Below, piece by piece: positions 34,896 through 42,996 of a stretch of DNA of 44,009 bases. The position numbers and the translations under genes were made by a program. The notes under the pieces are model-generated. The model did not search any database and was not told where the DNA came from. It saw nothing but the letters and a program-made list of their open reading frames with translations. This DNA comes from Achromobacter insuavis (GTDB taxonomy: Bacteria > Pseudomonadota > Gammaproteobacteria > Burkholderiales > Burkholderiaceae_B). Numbering within the stretch: position 1 is the stretch's first letter; each line of letters opens with the position of its first letter. Where the stretch lies: assembly GCF_902859645.1 (NCBI RefSeq), contig NZ_CADIJR010000054.1, forward strand, positions 1-44,009, written 5' to 3'.

Positions 34896-35654
34896 ATGCC
34901 TGTGACGATCAATGGCGTCGAACTGACCGACGCCGACATGGAGCAAGAACTGCCGCTGCACGCGGACGCGCCCAACCCGATGCGCGCCGCCACCACCGCG
35001 CTGGTGCTGCGCCGGGTGCTGCGGGACGAGGCGGCGCGGCAGGGGTTGGACCTCGCCTCGGAAGACGACGCCATCGGCATCCTGCTGGAACGCCACGCGC
35101 CGGCGCCCGAGGCCGACGAGGCGGCCTGCCGGCGCTATTACCAGGCCAATCCGCAGCGCTTCATCGTGGGCGAGCTGATCGAGGCCGATCACATCCTGTT
35201 CCAGGTCACCCCCGGGGTGAACCTGGACATGCTGCGGGCCCACGCCGGCGCGGTGCTGGCCGACCTGCTGGCCGATCCGTCCGGTTTCGCCGAGGTCGCG
35301 CGGCGGCAGTCGAACTGCCCGTCGGCGACGGTGGGCGGCAACCTGGGGCAGCTGGGGCGCGGCGACACCGTGCCGGAATTCGAGAAGGCCGTGTTCGCCC
35401 TGCCGGCCGGCGGCCTGCTGCCGCAGGTGCTGGAAACCCGTCACGGGCTGCACATCGTGCGGGTGACGCGGCGCATCGAAGGACGCCTGCTGCCGTTCGA
35501 GCAGGTGCATGAATCGATCGCCTCGGCCCTGGCCGCCGCCAGCCGCGACACCGCCTGGCGCCAGTACGCCAGGCTGCTGGTGGATCGCGCCGACGTGCGC
35601 GGCATCGACCTGGGCGGCGCCGAGGACGACCGGGTGTTCGGGAGCCCGTCATGA
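34896..35654 (+). CDS. PpiC/parvulin-type peptidyl-prolyl isomerase
   Basis: This 252-residue protein has an N-terminal helical region and a C-terminal parvulin domain (about 130-225): [11 protein letters not shown], then [36 protein letters not shown] and [11 protein letters not shown]. It lacks a signal peptide, so it should be cytoplasmic, like the NifM group. It follows narI by 15 bp and overlaps moaA by 4 bp, a position known in betaproteobacterial nar operons. It may help fold NarGHI or another operon product; direct evidence is not in the sequence. Confidence 0.92.
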   Translation: MPVTINGVELTDADMEQELPLHADAPNPMRAATTALVLRRVLRDEAARQGLDLASEDDAIGILLERHAPAPEADEAACRRYYQANPQRFIVGELIEADHILFQVTPGVNLDMLRAHAGAVLADLLADPSGFAEVARRQSNCPSATVGGNLGQLGRGDTVPEFEKAVFALPAGGLLPQVLETRHGLHIVRVTRRIEGRLLPFEQVHESIASALAAASRDTAWRQYARLLVDRADVRGIDLGGAEDDRVFGSPS

Positions 35655-36697
35655 CACCCGCGCCCGCCCTGGCGATGGCCCCGGCGGCCGCGGTCGCCAC
35701 CCTGGCGCCCGCCGCGCGGCGGGGGCTGATCGACGGCTTCGGCCGCCGCATCGACTATCTGCGGGTGTCGGTCACCGACCGCTGCGACCTGCGCTGCGGC
35801 TATTGCATGCCCAAGGGCTTCAAGGGCTTCGAGGAACCGTCCAACTGGCTGCGCCACGACGAGATGGCGCGACTGGCGGGCCTGTTCGCCGGCCTGGGCG
35901 TGCGCCGCGTGCGGCTGACTGGCGGCGAACCGCTGCTGCGCCGCGGCGTGGCCGACCTGGCGGCGGCGATTGCCGCGCTGCCAGGGGTGGACGACCTGTC
36001 GCTGTCGACCAACGGCACCCAGCTGGCGCGCCATGCCGCCGCGTTGCGCGCGGCCGGCGTGGACCGTCTCAACATCAGCCTGGACACGCTGGACGCGGCC
36101 GAGTTCGGCCGCATCACCGGCCGCGATTGCCTCGATGCGGTGCTGGCCGGCCTGCGCGCCGCGCGCGACGCCGGTTTCGCGCCGATCAAGCTCAACAGCG
36201 TGGTGCACGCCGCCACGCCCGAGGCCGACGTGCGCCGGCTGCTGGACTACGCCGTGGCGCAGGGCTTCATCCTGCGCCTGATCGAGCCGATGCCGGTGGG
36301 CGATTGCGGCCGCCGCTATGCCCATGCCGACCTGGGCGCGCTGGGCGCGCGGCTGGCGGCCGACGCCGGCCTGGTGCCGGCGCTGGCGGGGCAGGGCGCG
36401 GGTCCGGCGCGCTACTGGGGCACGGGCAGCGGCGCGCCGGCGCTGGGCGTCATCACCCCCATGTCGCGCCACTTCTGCGCCGCCTGCAACCGCGTGCGGC
36501 TGGGCGTGGACGGCACCCTGTACCTGTGCCTGGGCCAGGAAGACCAGGTGCCGCTGGGCCGGCTGCTGCGCGACGGCGCCAGCGACGCCGAGCTGGAACG
36601 GGCCATCCGCGCCGGCATCGCCGCCAAGCCGGAGCGCCACGAGTTCACCACCCGGCCCGAGCGCATCGTGCGCTTCATGTCGCAGACCGGAGGTTGA
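35651..36697 (+). CDS. moaA: GTP 3',8-cyclase (molybdenum cofactor step 1)
   Basis: This 348-residue radical-SAM enzyme starts molybdopterin synthesis by converting GTP to 3',8-cyclo-GTP. The N-terminal 4Fe-4S cluster motif is CDLRCGYC within [18 protein letters not shown], and the second cluster is bound by [15 protein letters not shown] followed by a third cysteine in LYLCLG. The SAM-contact GGEPLL is also clear. An N-terminal extension of about 30 residues ([20 protein letters not shown]) is low complexity. Its placement in the nar operon secures cofactor supply for NarG. Confidence 0.95.
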   Translation: MTPAPALAMAPAAAVATLAPAARRGLIDGFGRRIDYLRVSVTDRCDLRCGYCMPKGFKGFEEPSNWLRHDEMARLAGLFAGLGVRRVRLTGGEPLLRRGVADLAAAIAALPGVDDLSLSTNGTQLARHAAALRAAGVDRLNISLDTLDAAEFGRITGRDCLDAVLAGLRAARDAGFAPIKLNSVVHAATPEADVRRLLDYAVAQGFILRLIEPMPVGDCGRRYAHADLGALGARLAADAGLVPALAGQGAGPARYWGTGSGAPALGVITPMSRHFCAACNRVRLGVDGTLYLCLGQEDQVPLGRLLRDGASDAELERAIRAGIAAKPERHEFTTRPERIVRFMSQTGG

Positions 36698-36700
36698 ACC

Positions 36701-37360
36701 ATGCGCGATCTAGAACGGCTGGTGGACGGCTTCCAGCGCTTCCAGCACCAATACTACGAAGAGGCGCCGTCGCTGTACCGCAACCTGCGCGACGGCCAGC
36801 ACCCCAGCACGCTGCTGGTGGGCTGCTGCGATTCGCGGGTCGATCCGGCCATGCTGCTGGGCTGCGACCCGGGCGACATCTTCACCGTGCGCAACGTCGC
36901 CAACCTGGTGCCGCCGCCCGACCGCGACCAGGGCCACCACGGCGTGCTGGCGGCGATCCAGTTCGCGGTCGAGCAACTCAAGGTCAGCCGCATCATCGTG
37001 CTGGGCCATGCCCAGTGCGGCGGCATCCGCGCGCTGATGGAGCGGCCGGCGCGCGCCGACGGCGAGCCCGACTACCTGAACCGCTGGATGGATATCGCCG
37101 AGCCGGCCCGCCAGCAGGTGCTGAGCCAGATGCCGGCGGCGTCCCTGGCGGAACACCGGCAGGCCTGCGAGCAGGCCTCCATCCTGATCTCGCTGCGCAA
37201 CCTGGAAGCCCTGCCGTGCGTGCAGCGGCGCCTGCAGGCCGGCGACCTGACCCTGCATGGCTGGTACTTCGACCTGGTGGCGGGCGCTTTGCTGGCATAC
37301 TCGGCCCGGGCGGACGCGTTCCTGCCCATCGTCTGTCCCTTGTTCACGGAGCCAGCATGA
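36701..37360 (+). CDS. Beta-class carbonic anhydrase
   Basis: This 219-residue enzyme interconverts carbon dioxide and bicarbonate. The zinc ligands are C42, H103 and C106 with the D44-R46 dyad, seen in [10 protein letters not shown] and [10 protein letters not shown], which puts it in the beta class. It starts 3 bp after moaA and its stop overlaps mobB by 4 bp, so it is embedded between two molybdenum-cofactor genes of the nar operon. The ligand set is intact, so activity is expected. Its reason for being here is not obvious; pH or bicarbonate supply during nitrate respiration is one possibility. Confidence 0.94.
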   Translation: MRDLERLVDGFQRFQHQYYEEAPSLYRNLRDGQHPSTLLVGCCDSRVDPAMLLGCDPGDIFTVRNVANLVPPPDRDQGHHGVLAAIQFAVEQLKVSRIIVLGHAQCGGIRALMERPARADGEPDYLNRWMDIAEPARQQVLSQMPAASLAEHRQACEQASILISLRNLEALPCVQRRLQAGDLTLHGWYFDLVAGALLAYSARADAFLPIVCPLFTEPA

Positions 37361-37854
37361 CCCCCGTTTTCGGCATCGCCGGCCGCTCAGGCAGCGGCAA
37401 GACCACCCTGATCGAGGCCATGCTGCCGCTGCTGGGCGCGCGCGGCCTGAAGGTCAGCGTCATCAAGCACAGCCACCACGACTTCGAGATGGAGCCGCCC
37501 GGCAAGGACAGCGCGCGCTTTCGCCAGGCCGGGGCGCAGGAGGTGATGGTGGCGTCGCCGTTCCGCTACGCCATCGTGCACGAGCTGCGCGGCGCGCCCG
37601 AGCCGCCGCTGGCCGAGCAGGTGGCCCGCCTGGCGCCGGCCGACCTGGTGCTGGTCGAGGGCTTCAAGCAGGCCGCCATCCCCCGCATCGAGGTCTACCG
37701 CCCGGCGCTGGGCAAGCCGCCGCTGCACGCCGAGGACGGCAGCTTCCTGGCCGTCGTGACCGACGCGGCGCTCGATACCGGCTTGCCCTGCCTGCCGCTG
37801 AACGATCCGGCGGCGGTGGCGGACTTCATCGCGCGCACGGTGGGGCGGGGCTGA
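37357..37854 (+). CDS. mobB: Molybdopterin-guanine dinucleotide biosynthesis protein MobB
   Basis: This 165-residue P-loop GTPase has [12 protein letters not shown] at residues 6-17, [20 protein letters not shown] with the family histidine-rich segment, and a strand LVLVEGFKQ typical of MobB. It assists MobA in forming the MGD form of the cofactor used by NarG. The ATG overlaps the carbonic anhydrase stop. It is the last gene of the narGHJI-ppiC-moaA-can-mobB run, with 81 bp before narX. Confidence 0.94.
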   Translation: MTPVFGIAGRSGSGKTTLIEAMLPLLGARGLKVSVIKHSHHDFEMEPPGKDSARFRQAGAQEVMVASPFRYAIVHELRGAPEPPLAEQVARLAPADLVLVEGFKQAAIPRIEVYRPALGKPPLHAEDGSFLAVVTDAALDTGLPCLPLNDPAAVADFIARTVGRG

Positions 37855-37935
37855 ACTACACTTGAGGCTGTGGACCGCGCGGCGCCATGCTCGCCTCGCG
37901 ACCGTCCCGACCCCGCCCATCCGCCAGCCCATTTC

Positions 37936-39873
37936 ATGACCACGCCCGACCATTCCCCCGACGCCCAGGGCCTGCCGTCGCCGCGGCACCGGCTGTCGAC
38001 GCGCATTGTCGCCAGTTCGCTGATCGCGCTGATCGTGGTGCTGGGCATGATCGGCCTGACGCTGTGGCTGTCGTGGCAGCTGGAAGGCGCGGGCGCGGCC
38101 ATCAACGACACCGGCAGCCTGCGCATGCGCGCCAACCGCGTCGCGGTCGAGCTGATGCGGCCGCAGGCCGGGCGCCAGGTGCGCACCGAGGAACAGGTGC
38201 GGCTGATGGACGACACCATCGCCCGCCTGGAGCGCGGCAACCCGGCGCGGCCGCTGTTCATTCCCAACGACCCGACCATCCGCCAGCATTGGCACGGCGT
38301 GGCCGAGTACTGGCGCGACATCATGCGGCCGGCGGCAATGCGCGCCATCGCCCGCGAAGACGCGGCAGAGTACCTGCAGACGCTGCCCGATTTCGTCGCC
38401 CGCGCCGACGAGCTGGTGCGCATGATCGAACAGGACAACGCCGGCAAGACGACCTCGCTGCGGCTGTCGCAGGGCGTGCTGGCGGCCATCGCCAGCGCCG
38501 GCACCCTGGCCATGATCTATCTGCTGTACTTGTGGATCATCGCGCCCGTGCTGCGCCTGCGCGACGGCCTGCAGCGCATGGCGGCGCGCGAGTTCAGCAC
38601 CCGCCTGCCGGTCGAGAGCGAGGACGAATTCGGCGTGCTGTCACGCGGCTTCAACCGCATGGCCGACGAATTGCAGAGCCTGTACACCGGCCTGGAGCAG
38701 CGCGTGGGCGAAAAGACCGCCCAGCTGGCGGCGCAGAACCGCGACATCGGCGCCCTCTACGACATGGCGGCGTTCCTGAACCAGCCCAACGACATCGAGG
38801 CCATGTGCCAGGGCTTCCTGCGCCGCGTCATGCTGCAGTTCGACGCCGAGGGCGGCAGCATCCGCGCGCTGGACCCGGACAACGAAAAGCTCAACCTGGT
38901 GGTGTCGCTGGGGCTGTCCGACGAACTGGTCGAATCCGAGCACTGCATGCGGGTCGACGACTGCTATTGCGGCGTGGCCACGCGCCAGGCCGGCGTCATC
39001 GTGATCCAGGATTTCCGCCAGGCGCCGCCGCAGCTGGACCTGAACTGCCAGCAGGACGGCTTCGCCAGCGTGGCGGTGTTCCGCATCGTCACGCGCGACG
39101 AGGTGCTGGGCTCGTACTCGCTGCATTTCCGCAGCCAGCGGCGGCTAGCGCCGTCCGACTCGCAGTTGCTGGAGACCCTGGGGCAGCACCTGGGCGTGGC
39201 GCTGGACAACCGCCGCCTGAGCGCCCAGGCGCGCCAGCTGGCGGTGGTGCAGGAGCGCGGCCTGGTGGCCCAGGGGCTGCACGACAGCCTGGCCCAGGGG
39301 CTGAACTTCCTGAACCTGCAGCTGCAGCTGCTGGACGCGGCCGTCAAGCGCGGCGACCAGGCTGAAGTCGAGGAGATCCTGCCGCTGCTGCGCACCGGGG
39401 TCGACGAAAGCTACAAGGACGTGCGCGAGCTGCTGACCAACTTCCGCGCCAAGCTGGGCCAGGGCGACCTGAAGGGCTCCATTGGCGACATCGTCGAACG
39501 CTTCCGCCGCCAGACCGGCATGCGCACCGACCTGGCCTTCAGCCAGGGCGTGGGCGCGCCGCTGGCGCCCGAGCAGCAGCTGCAGGTGCTGTTCATCCTG
39601 CAGGAAGCGCTGTCCAACGTGCGCAAGCATTCCGAGGCCGACCGGGTCGACATCGTGGTGCGCAACGACCGCGATTTCAACCTGCTGATCGCCGACAACG
39701 GCCAGGGCTACGACCCGGCCGAGGTGTCGCAGCGCGGCGAGGCCCACGTGGGCCTGCACATCATGCGCGAACGCGCCGCCCGCATGCATGCCACGATTAC
39801 AATGAAATCCCGACCCGGCGGCGGCACGCGCATCGCGCTGACGCTGCCCGGCGCCGAACGCCAGGCCGCCTGA
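37936..39873 (+). CDS. narX: Nitrate-sensing histidine kinase NarX
   Basis: This 645-residue membrane kinase has two transmembrane helices flanking a periplasmic sensor, with the nitrate P-box INDTGSLRMRANRVAVELM, then a HAMP domain, a GAF-like cytoplasmic module with cysteines CMRVDDCYC, and a HisKA_3/HATPase core. The phosphorylated residue is H449 in QGLHDSLAQGLNFLNLQLQ, and ATP-binding boxes are QEALSNVRKHS and DNGQGYD. NarX phosphorylates NarL on sensing nitrate. A GTG at 37870 would add 22 residues; ATG 37936 is chosen because the added part is Pro/Arg-rich and has no well-spaced ribosome site. It precedes narL by 13 bp. Confidence 0.95.
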   Translation: MTTPDHSPDAQGLPSPRHRLSTRIVASSLIALIVVLGMIGLTLWLSWQLEGAGAAINDTGSLRMRANRVAVELMRPQAGRQVRTEEQVRLMDDTIARLERGNPARPLFIPNDPTIRQHWHGVAEYWRDIMRPAAMRAIAREDAAEYLQTLPDFVARADELVRMIEQDNAGKTTSLRLSQGVLAAIASAGTLAMIYLLYLWIIAPVLRLRDGLQRMAAREFSTRLPVESEDEFGVLSRGFNRMADELQSLYTGLEQRVGEKTAQLAAQNRDIGALYDMAAFLNQPNDIEAMCQGFLRRVMLQFDAEGGSIRALDPDNEKLNLVVSLGLSDELVESEHCMRVDDCYCGVATRQAGVIVIQDFRQAPPQLDLNCQQDGFASVAVFRIVTRDEVLGSYSLHFRSQRRLAPSDSQLLETLGQHLGVALDNRRLSAQARQLAVVQERGLVAQGLHDSLAQGLNFLNLQLQLLDAAVKRGDQAEVEEILPLLRTGVDESYKDVRELLTNFRAKLGQGDLKGSIGDIVERFRRQTGMRTDLAFSQGVGAPLAPEQQLQVLFILQEALSNVRKHSEADRVDIVVRNDRDFNLLIADNGQGYDPAEVSQRGEAHVGLHIMRERAARMHATITMKSRPGGGTRIALTLPGAERQAA

Positions 39874-39886
39874 GCCCTTCAAGACC

Positions 39887-40558
39887 ATGCCCATCCGTAT
39901 CCTGCTCGTCGACGACCACACCCTGTTCCGCTCGGGGATGCGGCTGCTGCTGCAGCGCCAGCCCGATTTCGAGGTGGTGGCCGAGGCCGGCGACGGCGTC
40001 GAGGGCCTCAAGCGCGCCAAGGAACTCAAGCCCGACGTGGTGCTGCTGGACCTGAACATGCCCGGCCTGTCGGGCCTGGAGACGCTGCAGCTGCTGACCC
40101 AGGACCTGCCGTCCTGCGCCGTCATCATCCTGACCGTGTCGGAAGAAGCCGACGAGCTTGGCCAGGCGCTGCGCGACGGCGCCCGCGGCTATCTGCTCAA
40201 GAACATCGACGCCGAGGCGCTGACCACCGCCATCCGCCGCGCCGCCGGCGGCGAGCCGGTGATCGCCGAGAGCATGACGGCCAAGCTGGTCGAGCAGTTC
40301 CGCGGCCAGGCCAGCCTGGCCGCGCAGGCGCCGGCGGGGCAGGCCGAGCGCCATCGCCTCACGGCGCGCGAGCGCCAGATCGTGCAATGCCTGGCGCGCG
40401 GCGCCAGCAACAAGGTCATCGCGCGCGAGCTCGACGTCAGCGAAAGCACGGTCAAGATCCACGTGCAGAACGTGCTGAAGAAACTCAACCTGACCAGCCG
40501 GGTGCAGGTGGCGGTCTACGCCGTCGAGCACGGCCTGCACGGCGACGATCCGGTCTGA
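39887..40558 (+). CDS. narL: Nitrate/nitrite response regulator NarL
   Basis: This 223-residue regulator has a receiver domain with the acidic pocket D9-D10 and phosphorylation site D55 (VVLLDLNMPGLSG), and a LuxR-type DNA-binding domain (LTARERQIVQCLARGASNKV, then LDVSESTVKIHVQNVLKKLN). It should be phosphorylated by NarX and control the nar promoters. The twin promoter blocks at 24996-25072 and 28066-28142 are its obvious candidate targets. A linker of about 25 residues rich in Ala and Gln separates the domains. Confidence 0.95.
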   Translation: MPIRILLVDDHTLFRSGMRLLLQRQPDFEVVAEAGDGVEGLKRAKELKPDVVLLDLNMPGLSGLETLQLLTQDLPSCAVIILTVSEEADELGQALRDGARGYLLKNIDAEALTTAIRRAAGGEPVIAESMTAKLVEQFRGQASLAAQAPAGQAERHRLTARERQIVQCLARGASNKVIARELDVSESTVKIHVQNVLKKLNLTSRVQVAVYAVEHGLHGDDPV

Positions 40559-40591
40559 CATCGCGCGTGCGCGGCGCCGCCGCCGCGCGGT

Positions 40592-40633
40592 TTGATCTGC
40601 GACAAGGCCCGCGGCCGTGCCGGCCCCTAGACT
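40592..40633 (+). promoter_or_regulatory. FNR-type promoter of ubiUVT
   Basis: TTGAT-CTGC-GACAA (40592-40605) matches the FNR/ANR consensus TTGAT-N4-ATCAA at 8 of 10 specified bases. A -10 sequence TAGACT lies at 40628-40633. Class II FNR spacing (centre at -41.5) predicts the transcript start at about 40640, one base before the ubiU ATG, so the mRNA would be leaderless or nearly so. Confidence 0.65.
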
Positions 40634-40640
40634 GGCCGGC

Positions 40641-41657
40641 ATGCAAACCCGAACCTCTCCCCTAGAACTCGTGGCGCCGGCAGGCAGCCTGGCCGCGCTG
40701 AAGGCGGCGATCGAGGCTGGCGCCGACACCGTCTACCTGGGCCTGAAGAACGCCACCAACGCCCGCAACTTCGCCGGGCTCAACTTCACCGAAAGCGACA
40801 TCCGCGCCGGCGTCGAGCTGGCGCACAGCAAGAACCGCCAGGTGCTGTTCGCCATCAACACCTTCGTGCAGGCGGGCCGCGGCCACGAATGGCGCGAGGC
40901 GGTCGATGCCGCGCACGCGCTCGGCGCCGACGCGGTCATCATGGCCGATGCCGGCCTGCTGGGCTATGCCCGCGACCGCTATCCCGACCTGCGCCTGCAC
41001 CTGTCGGTGCAGGGCTCGGCCACCCACACCGACGCCATCGAACTGATGAAGGAGCAATTCGGCATCCGCCGGGTGGTGCTGCCGCGCGTGCTGACCCTGG
41101 CCGAGATCGCCCGCATCTGCGCCAACGTCAGCGTCGAGGTCGAGGTGTTCGGCTTCGGCAGCCTGTGCGTCATGGCCGAGGGCCGCTGCCTGCTGTCGTC
41201 GTACGCCACCGGCGATTCGCCCAACAACAAGGGCGTCTGTTCGCCCGCCAGCGCGGTGCGCTGGGTCGAGGAAGACGGCCGCCTGGACGCGCGCCTGAAC
41301 GGCATCCTGATCGACCGCTATGGACCGGGCGAGGCGGCCGCCTATCCGACGCTGTGCAAGGGCCGCTTCGAAGTCGACGGCGTCGCCGACCACGCGCTGG
41401 AGGAACCCACCAGCCTGAACGCCATCGGCCTGTTGCCCAGGCTGGCCGAGATGGGCGTGTCCGCGATCAAGATCGAAGGGCGCCAGCGCAGCCCGGCCTA
41501 CGTGACGCAGGTGGTGTCCACGCTGCGCGCCGCGCTCGACAGCGCCCACGTCGACCCCAACCGCTATTCCCCCCGTCCCGAATGGAACGCCACGCTGGCG
41601 CGCCATGCCGAGGGTTCCCAAGTCACGCAAGGCGCATTTGAACGTCCATGGAAATGA
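40641..41657 (+). CDS. ubiU: Oxygen-independent ubiquinone hydroxylation protein UbiU
   Basis: This 338-residue U32-peptidase-family protein (old name YhbU) has 4Fe-4S ligands C176, C183, C200 and C239. The spacing of 7, 17 and 39 residues equals that of E. coli UbiU (C169, C176, C193, C232). It opens LELVAPAGSLAALKAAIEAG, the family start. With UbiV it hydroxylates the ubiquinone ring without oxygen, using prephenate as the oxygen donor in current models. The ATG at 40641 is the only sensible start; the earlier in-frame codon at 40617 overlaps the -10 sequence. It overlaps ubiV by 10 bp. Confidence 0.95.
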   Translation: MQTRTSPLELVAPAGSLAALKAAIEAGADTVYLGLKNATNARNFAGLNFTESDIRAGVELAHSKNRQVLFAINTFVQAGRGHEWREAVDAAHALGADAVIMADAGLLGYARDRYPDLRLHLSVQGSATHTDAIELMKEQFGIRRVVLPRVLTLAEIARICANVSVEVEVFGFGSLCVMAEGRCLLSSYATGDSPNNKGVCSPASAVRWVEEDGRLDARLNGILIDRYGPGEAAAYPTLCKGRFEVDGVADHALEEPTSLNAIGLLPRLAEMGVSAIKIEGRQRSPAYVTQVVSTLRAALDSAHVDPNRYSPRPEWNATLARHAEGSQVTQGAFERPWK

Positions 41658-42544
41658 AACCCAAGGCTTTCCGCATCTCGGTCGGACCGCTGCTGTACTA
41701 CTGGCCGCGCCAGCACACGCTGGCGTTCTACGCGGCGCTGGCCGACAGTCCGGCCGACATCCTCTATATCGGCGAAACCGTCTGTAGCCGGCGCCACGAG
41801 CTGCGCGCCGACGACTGGCTCGACCTGGCGCGCGACCTCGCGGCAACGGGCAAGGAAGTGGTGCTGTCCGGCCGCACGCTGATCGAGACCGGCGCCGAGG
41901 CCTCGGCCCTGCGGCGCCTGTGCGAGCAGCAGGACTTCCAGGTGGAGGCCGGCGAGGCCGGCGCGCTGCGGCACCTGGGCGGGCGGCCGTTCGTGGCCGG
42001 ACCGCACATGAACGCCTACCACGGCGGCACGCTGGAATGGCTGGCCGCGCGCGGCGCGACGCGCTTCGTGGCGCCGCTGGAAATGCACGTCAACACGCTG
42101 GCGCGGCTGCTGGCCGAGCGGCCGGCGGGGCTGGAGGCCGAGATCATGGTGTGGGGCCGCATGGCCCTGGCGTTCTCGGCGCGCTGCTTCACGGCGCGCC
42201 ATTTCCGCCTGAAGAAGGATGATTGCGGCTTTCGCTGCATCGAGCATCCAGACGGTCTGGACATGCGCACCCGCGAATCGCGCGAGTTCCTCGCGATCAA
42301 TGGCATCCAGGTGCAGTCGGCGGCCTGTCTCGACCTGCTCGACCAGGCGGGCTATCTGGCGGACATGGGCGCCGACGTGTTGCGCGTCAGCCCGCAATCG
42401 TCCGGCACGCTGGAGGCCATCGCCGCGCTCGACGCGGTGCGCGGCGGCCGCGTCCCGGAAAGCGTGAATCCGCCGGTGGGCATCGGCCGCTGCAACGGCT
42501 ACTTCCACGGGCAATCGGGCATCGCCTGGCAGGAGGCGCCATGA
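41648..42544 (+). CDS. ubiV: Oxygen-independent ubiquinone hydroxylation protein UbiV
   Basis: This 298-residue protein (old name YhbV) pairs with UbiU. The likely 4Fe-4S ligands are C46, C180, C193 and C197 (GETVCSRRH, FSARCF, DDCGFRC); the last three have the same spacing as in E. coli UbiV. It starts MEMKPKAFRISVGPLLYYWP inside the end of ubiU and overlaps the next gene by 4 bp, so the three genes are coupled. It supports quinone synthesis for nitrate respiration when oxygen is absent. Confidence 0.95.
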   Translation: MEMKPKAFRISVGPLLYYWPRQHTLAFYAALADSPADILYIGETVCSRRHELRADDWLDLARDLAATGKEVVLSGRTLIETGAEASALRRLCEQQDFQVEAGEAGALRHLGGRPFVAGPHMNAYHGGTLEWLAARGATRFVAPLEMHVNTLARLLAERPAGLEAEIMVWGRMALAFSARCFTARHFRLKKDDCGFRCIEHPDGLDMRTRESREFLAINGIQVQSAACLDLLDQAGYLADMGADVLRVSPQSSGTLEAIAALDAVRGGRVPESVNPPVGIGRCNGYFHGQSGIAWQEAP

Positions 42545-42975
42545 GCCGCGCCGGATTCACCGTGCCGGGGTTGGTCGCGCGCGTGGGCCGGCGCCTGCCG
42601 GCGCCCCTGGTGTCGCTGCATTTCGTGGCCGGGCTCGAGCTGGCCCGGCGCCTGGACTGGCTCAGTCCGCCGGCGGAACTGGACGGGCGCAGCTTCGCCA
42701 TCACCGTCGAGGACCTGGGCGTGCGTAGCAGTTTCATGGTGCGCGGCGGCGCGTTCCGGCCGCTCTGGAACGGCCAGGCCTGCGAGCTGGAACTGGGCGC
42801 CAAGGTCGCCGACCTGCTGGCGCTGATGCGCGCCGAGACCGACGCCGACACGCTGTTCTTCCAGCGCCGGCTGCGCATCTCGGGTGATACCGAGCTGGGC
42901 CTGATCGTGAAGAACTGGCTGGACGCCGCGCCGCGTCCGGCCTGGCTGGAGCGGCTGGGCGCGCGCGGCCACTAG
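42541..42975 (+). CDS. ubiT: Ubiquinone biosynthesis accessory factor UbiT (SCP2 domain)
   Basis: This 144-residue protein has a short N-terminal helix and an SCP2 lipid-binding domain (about 25-125: LELARRLDWLSPPAELDGRS, then FQRRLRISGDTELGLIVKNW). UbiT takes the place of UbiJ in anaerobic ubiquinone synthesis, holding the lipid intermediate. The ATG overlaps the ubiV stop. It ends the plus-strand nitrate-respiration island and converges on an ABC permease gene 21 bp away. Confidence 0.93.
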   Translation: MSRAGFTVPGLVARVGRRLPAPLVSLHFVAGLELARRLDWLSPPAELDGRSFAITVEDLGVRSSFMVRGGAFRPLWNGQACELELGAKVADLLALMRAETDADTLFFQRRLRISGDTELGLIVKNWLDAAPRPAWLERLGARGH

Positions 42976-42996
42976 GCCGCCAGCCCGCCGCGCGGC

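Noticed and set aside
37870-37935. GTG 37870 as the narX start
   Set aside because: The added 22 residues are Pro/Arg-rich without homology to NarX, and the only nearby ribosome-like sequence is too close to the codon. It remains possible.
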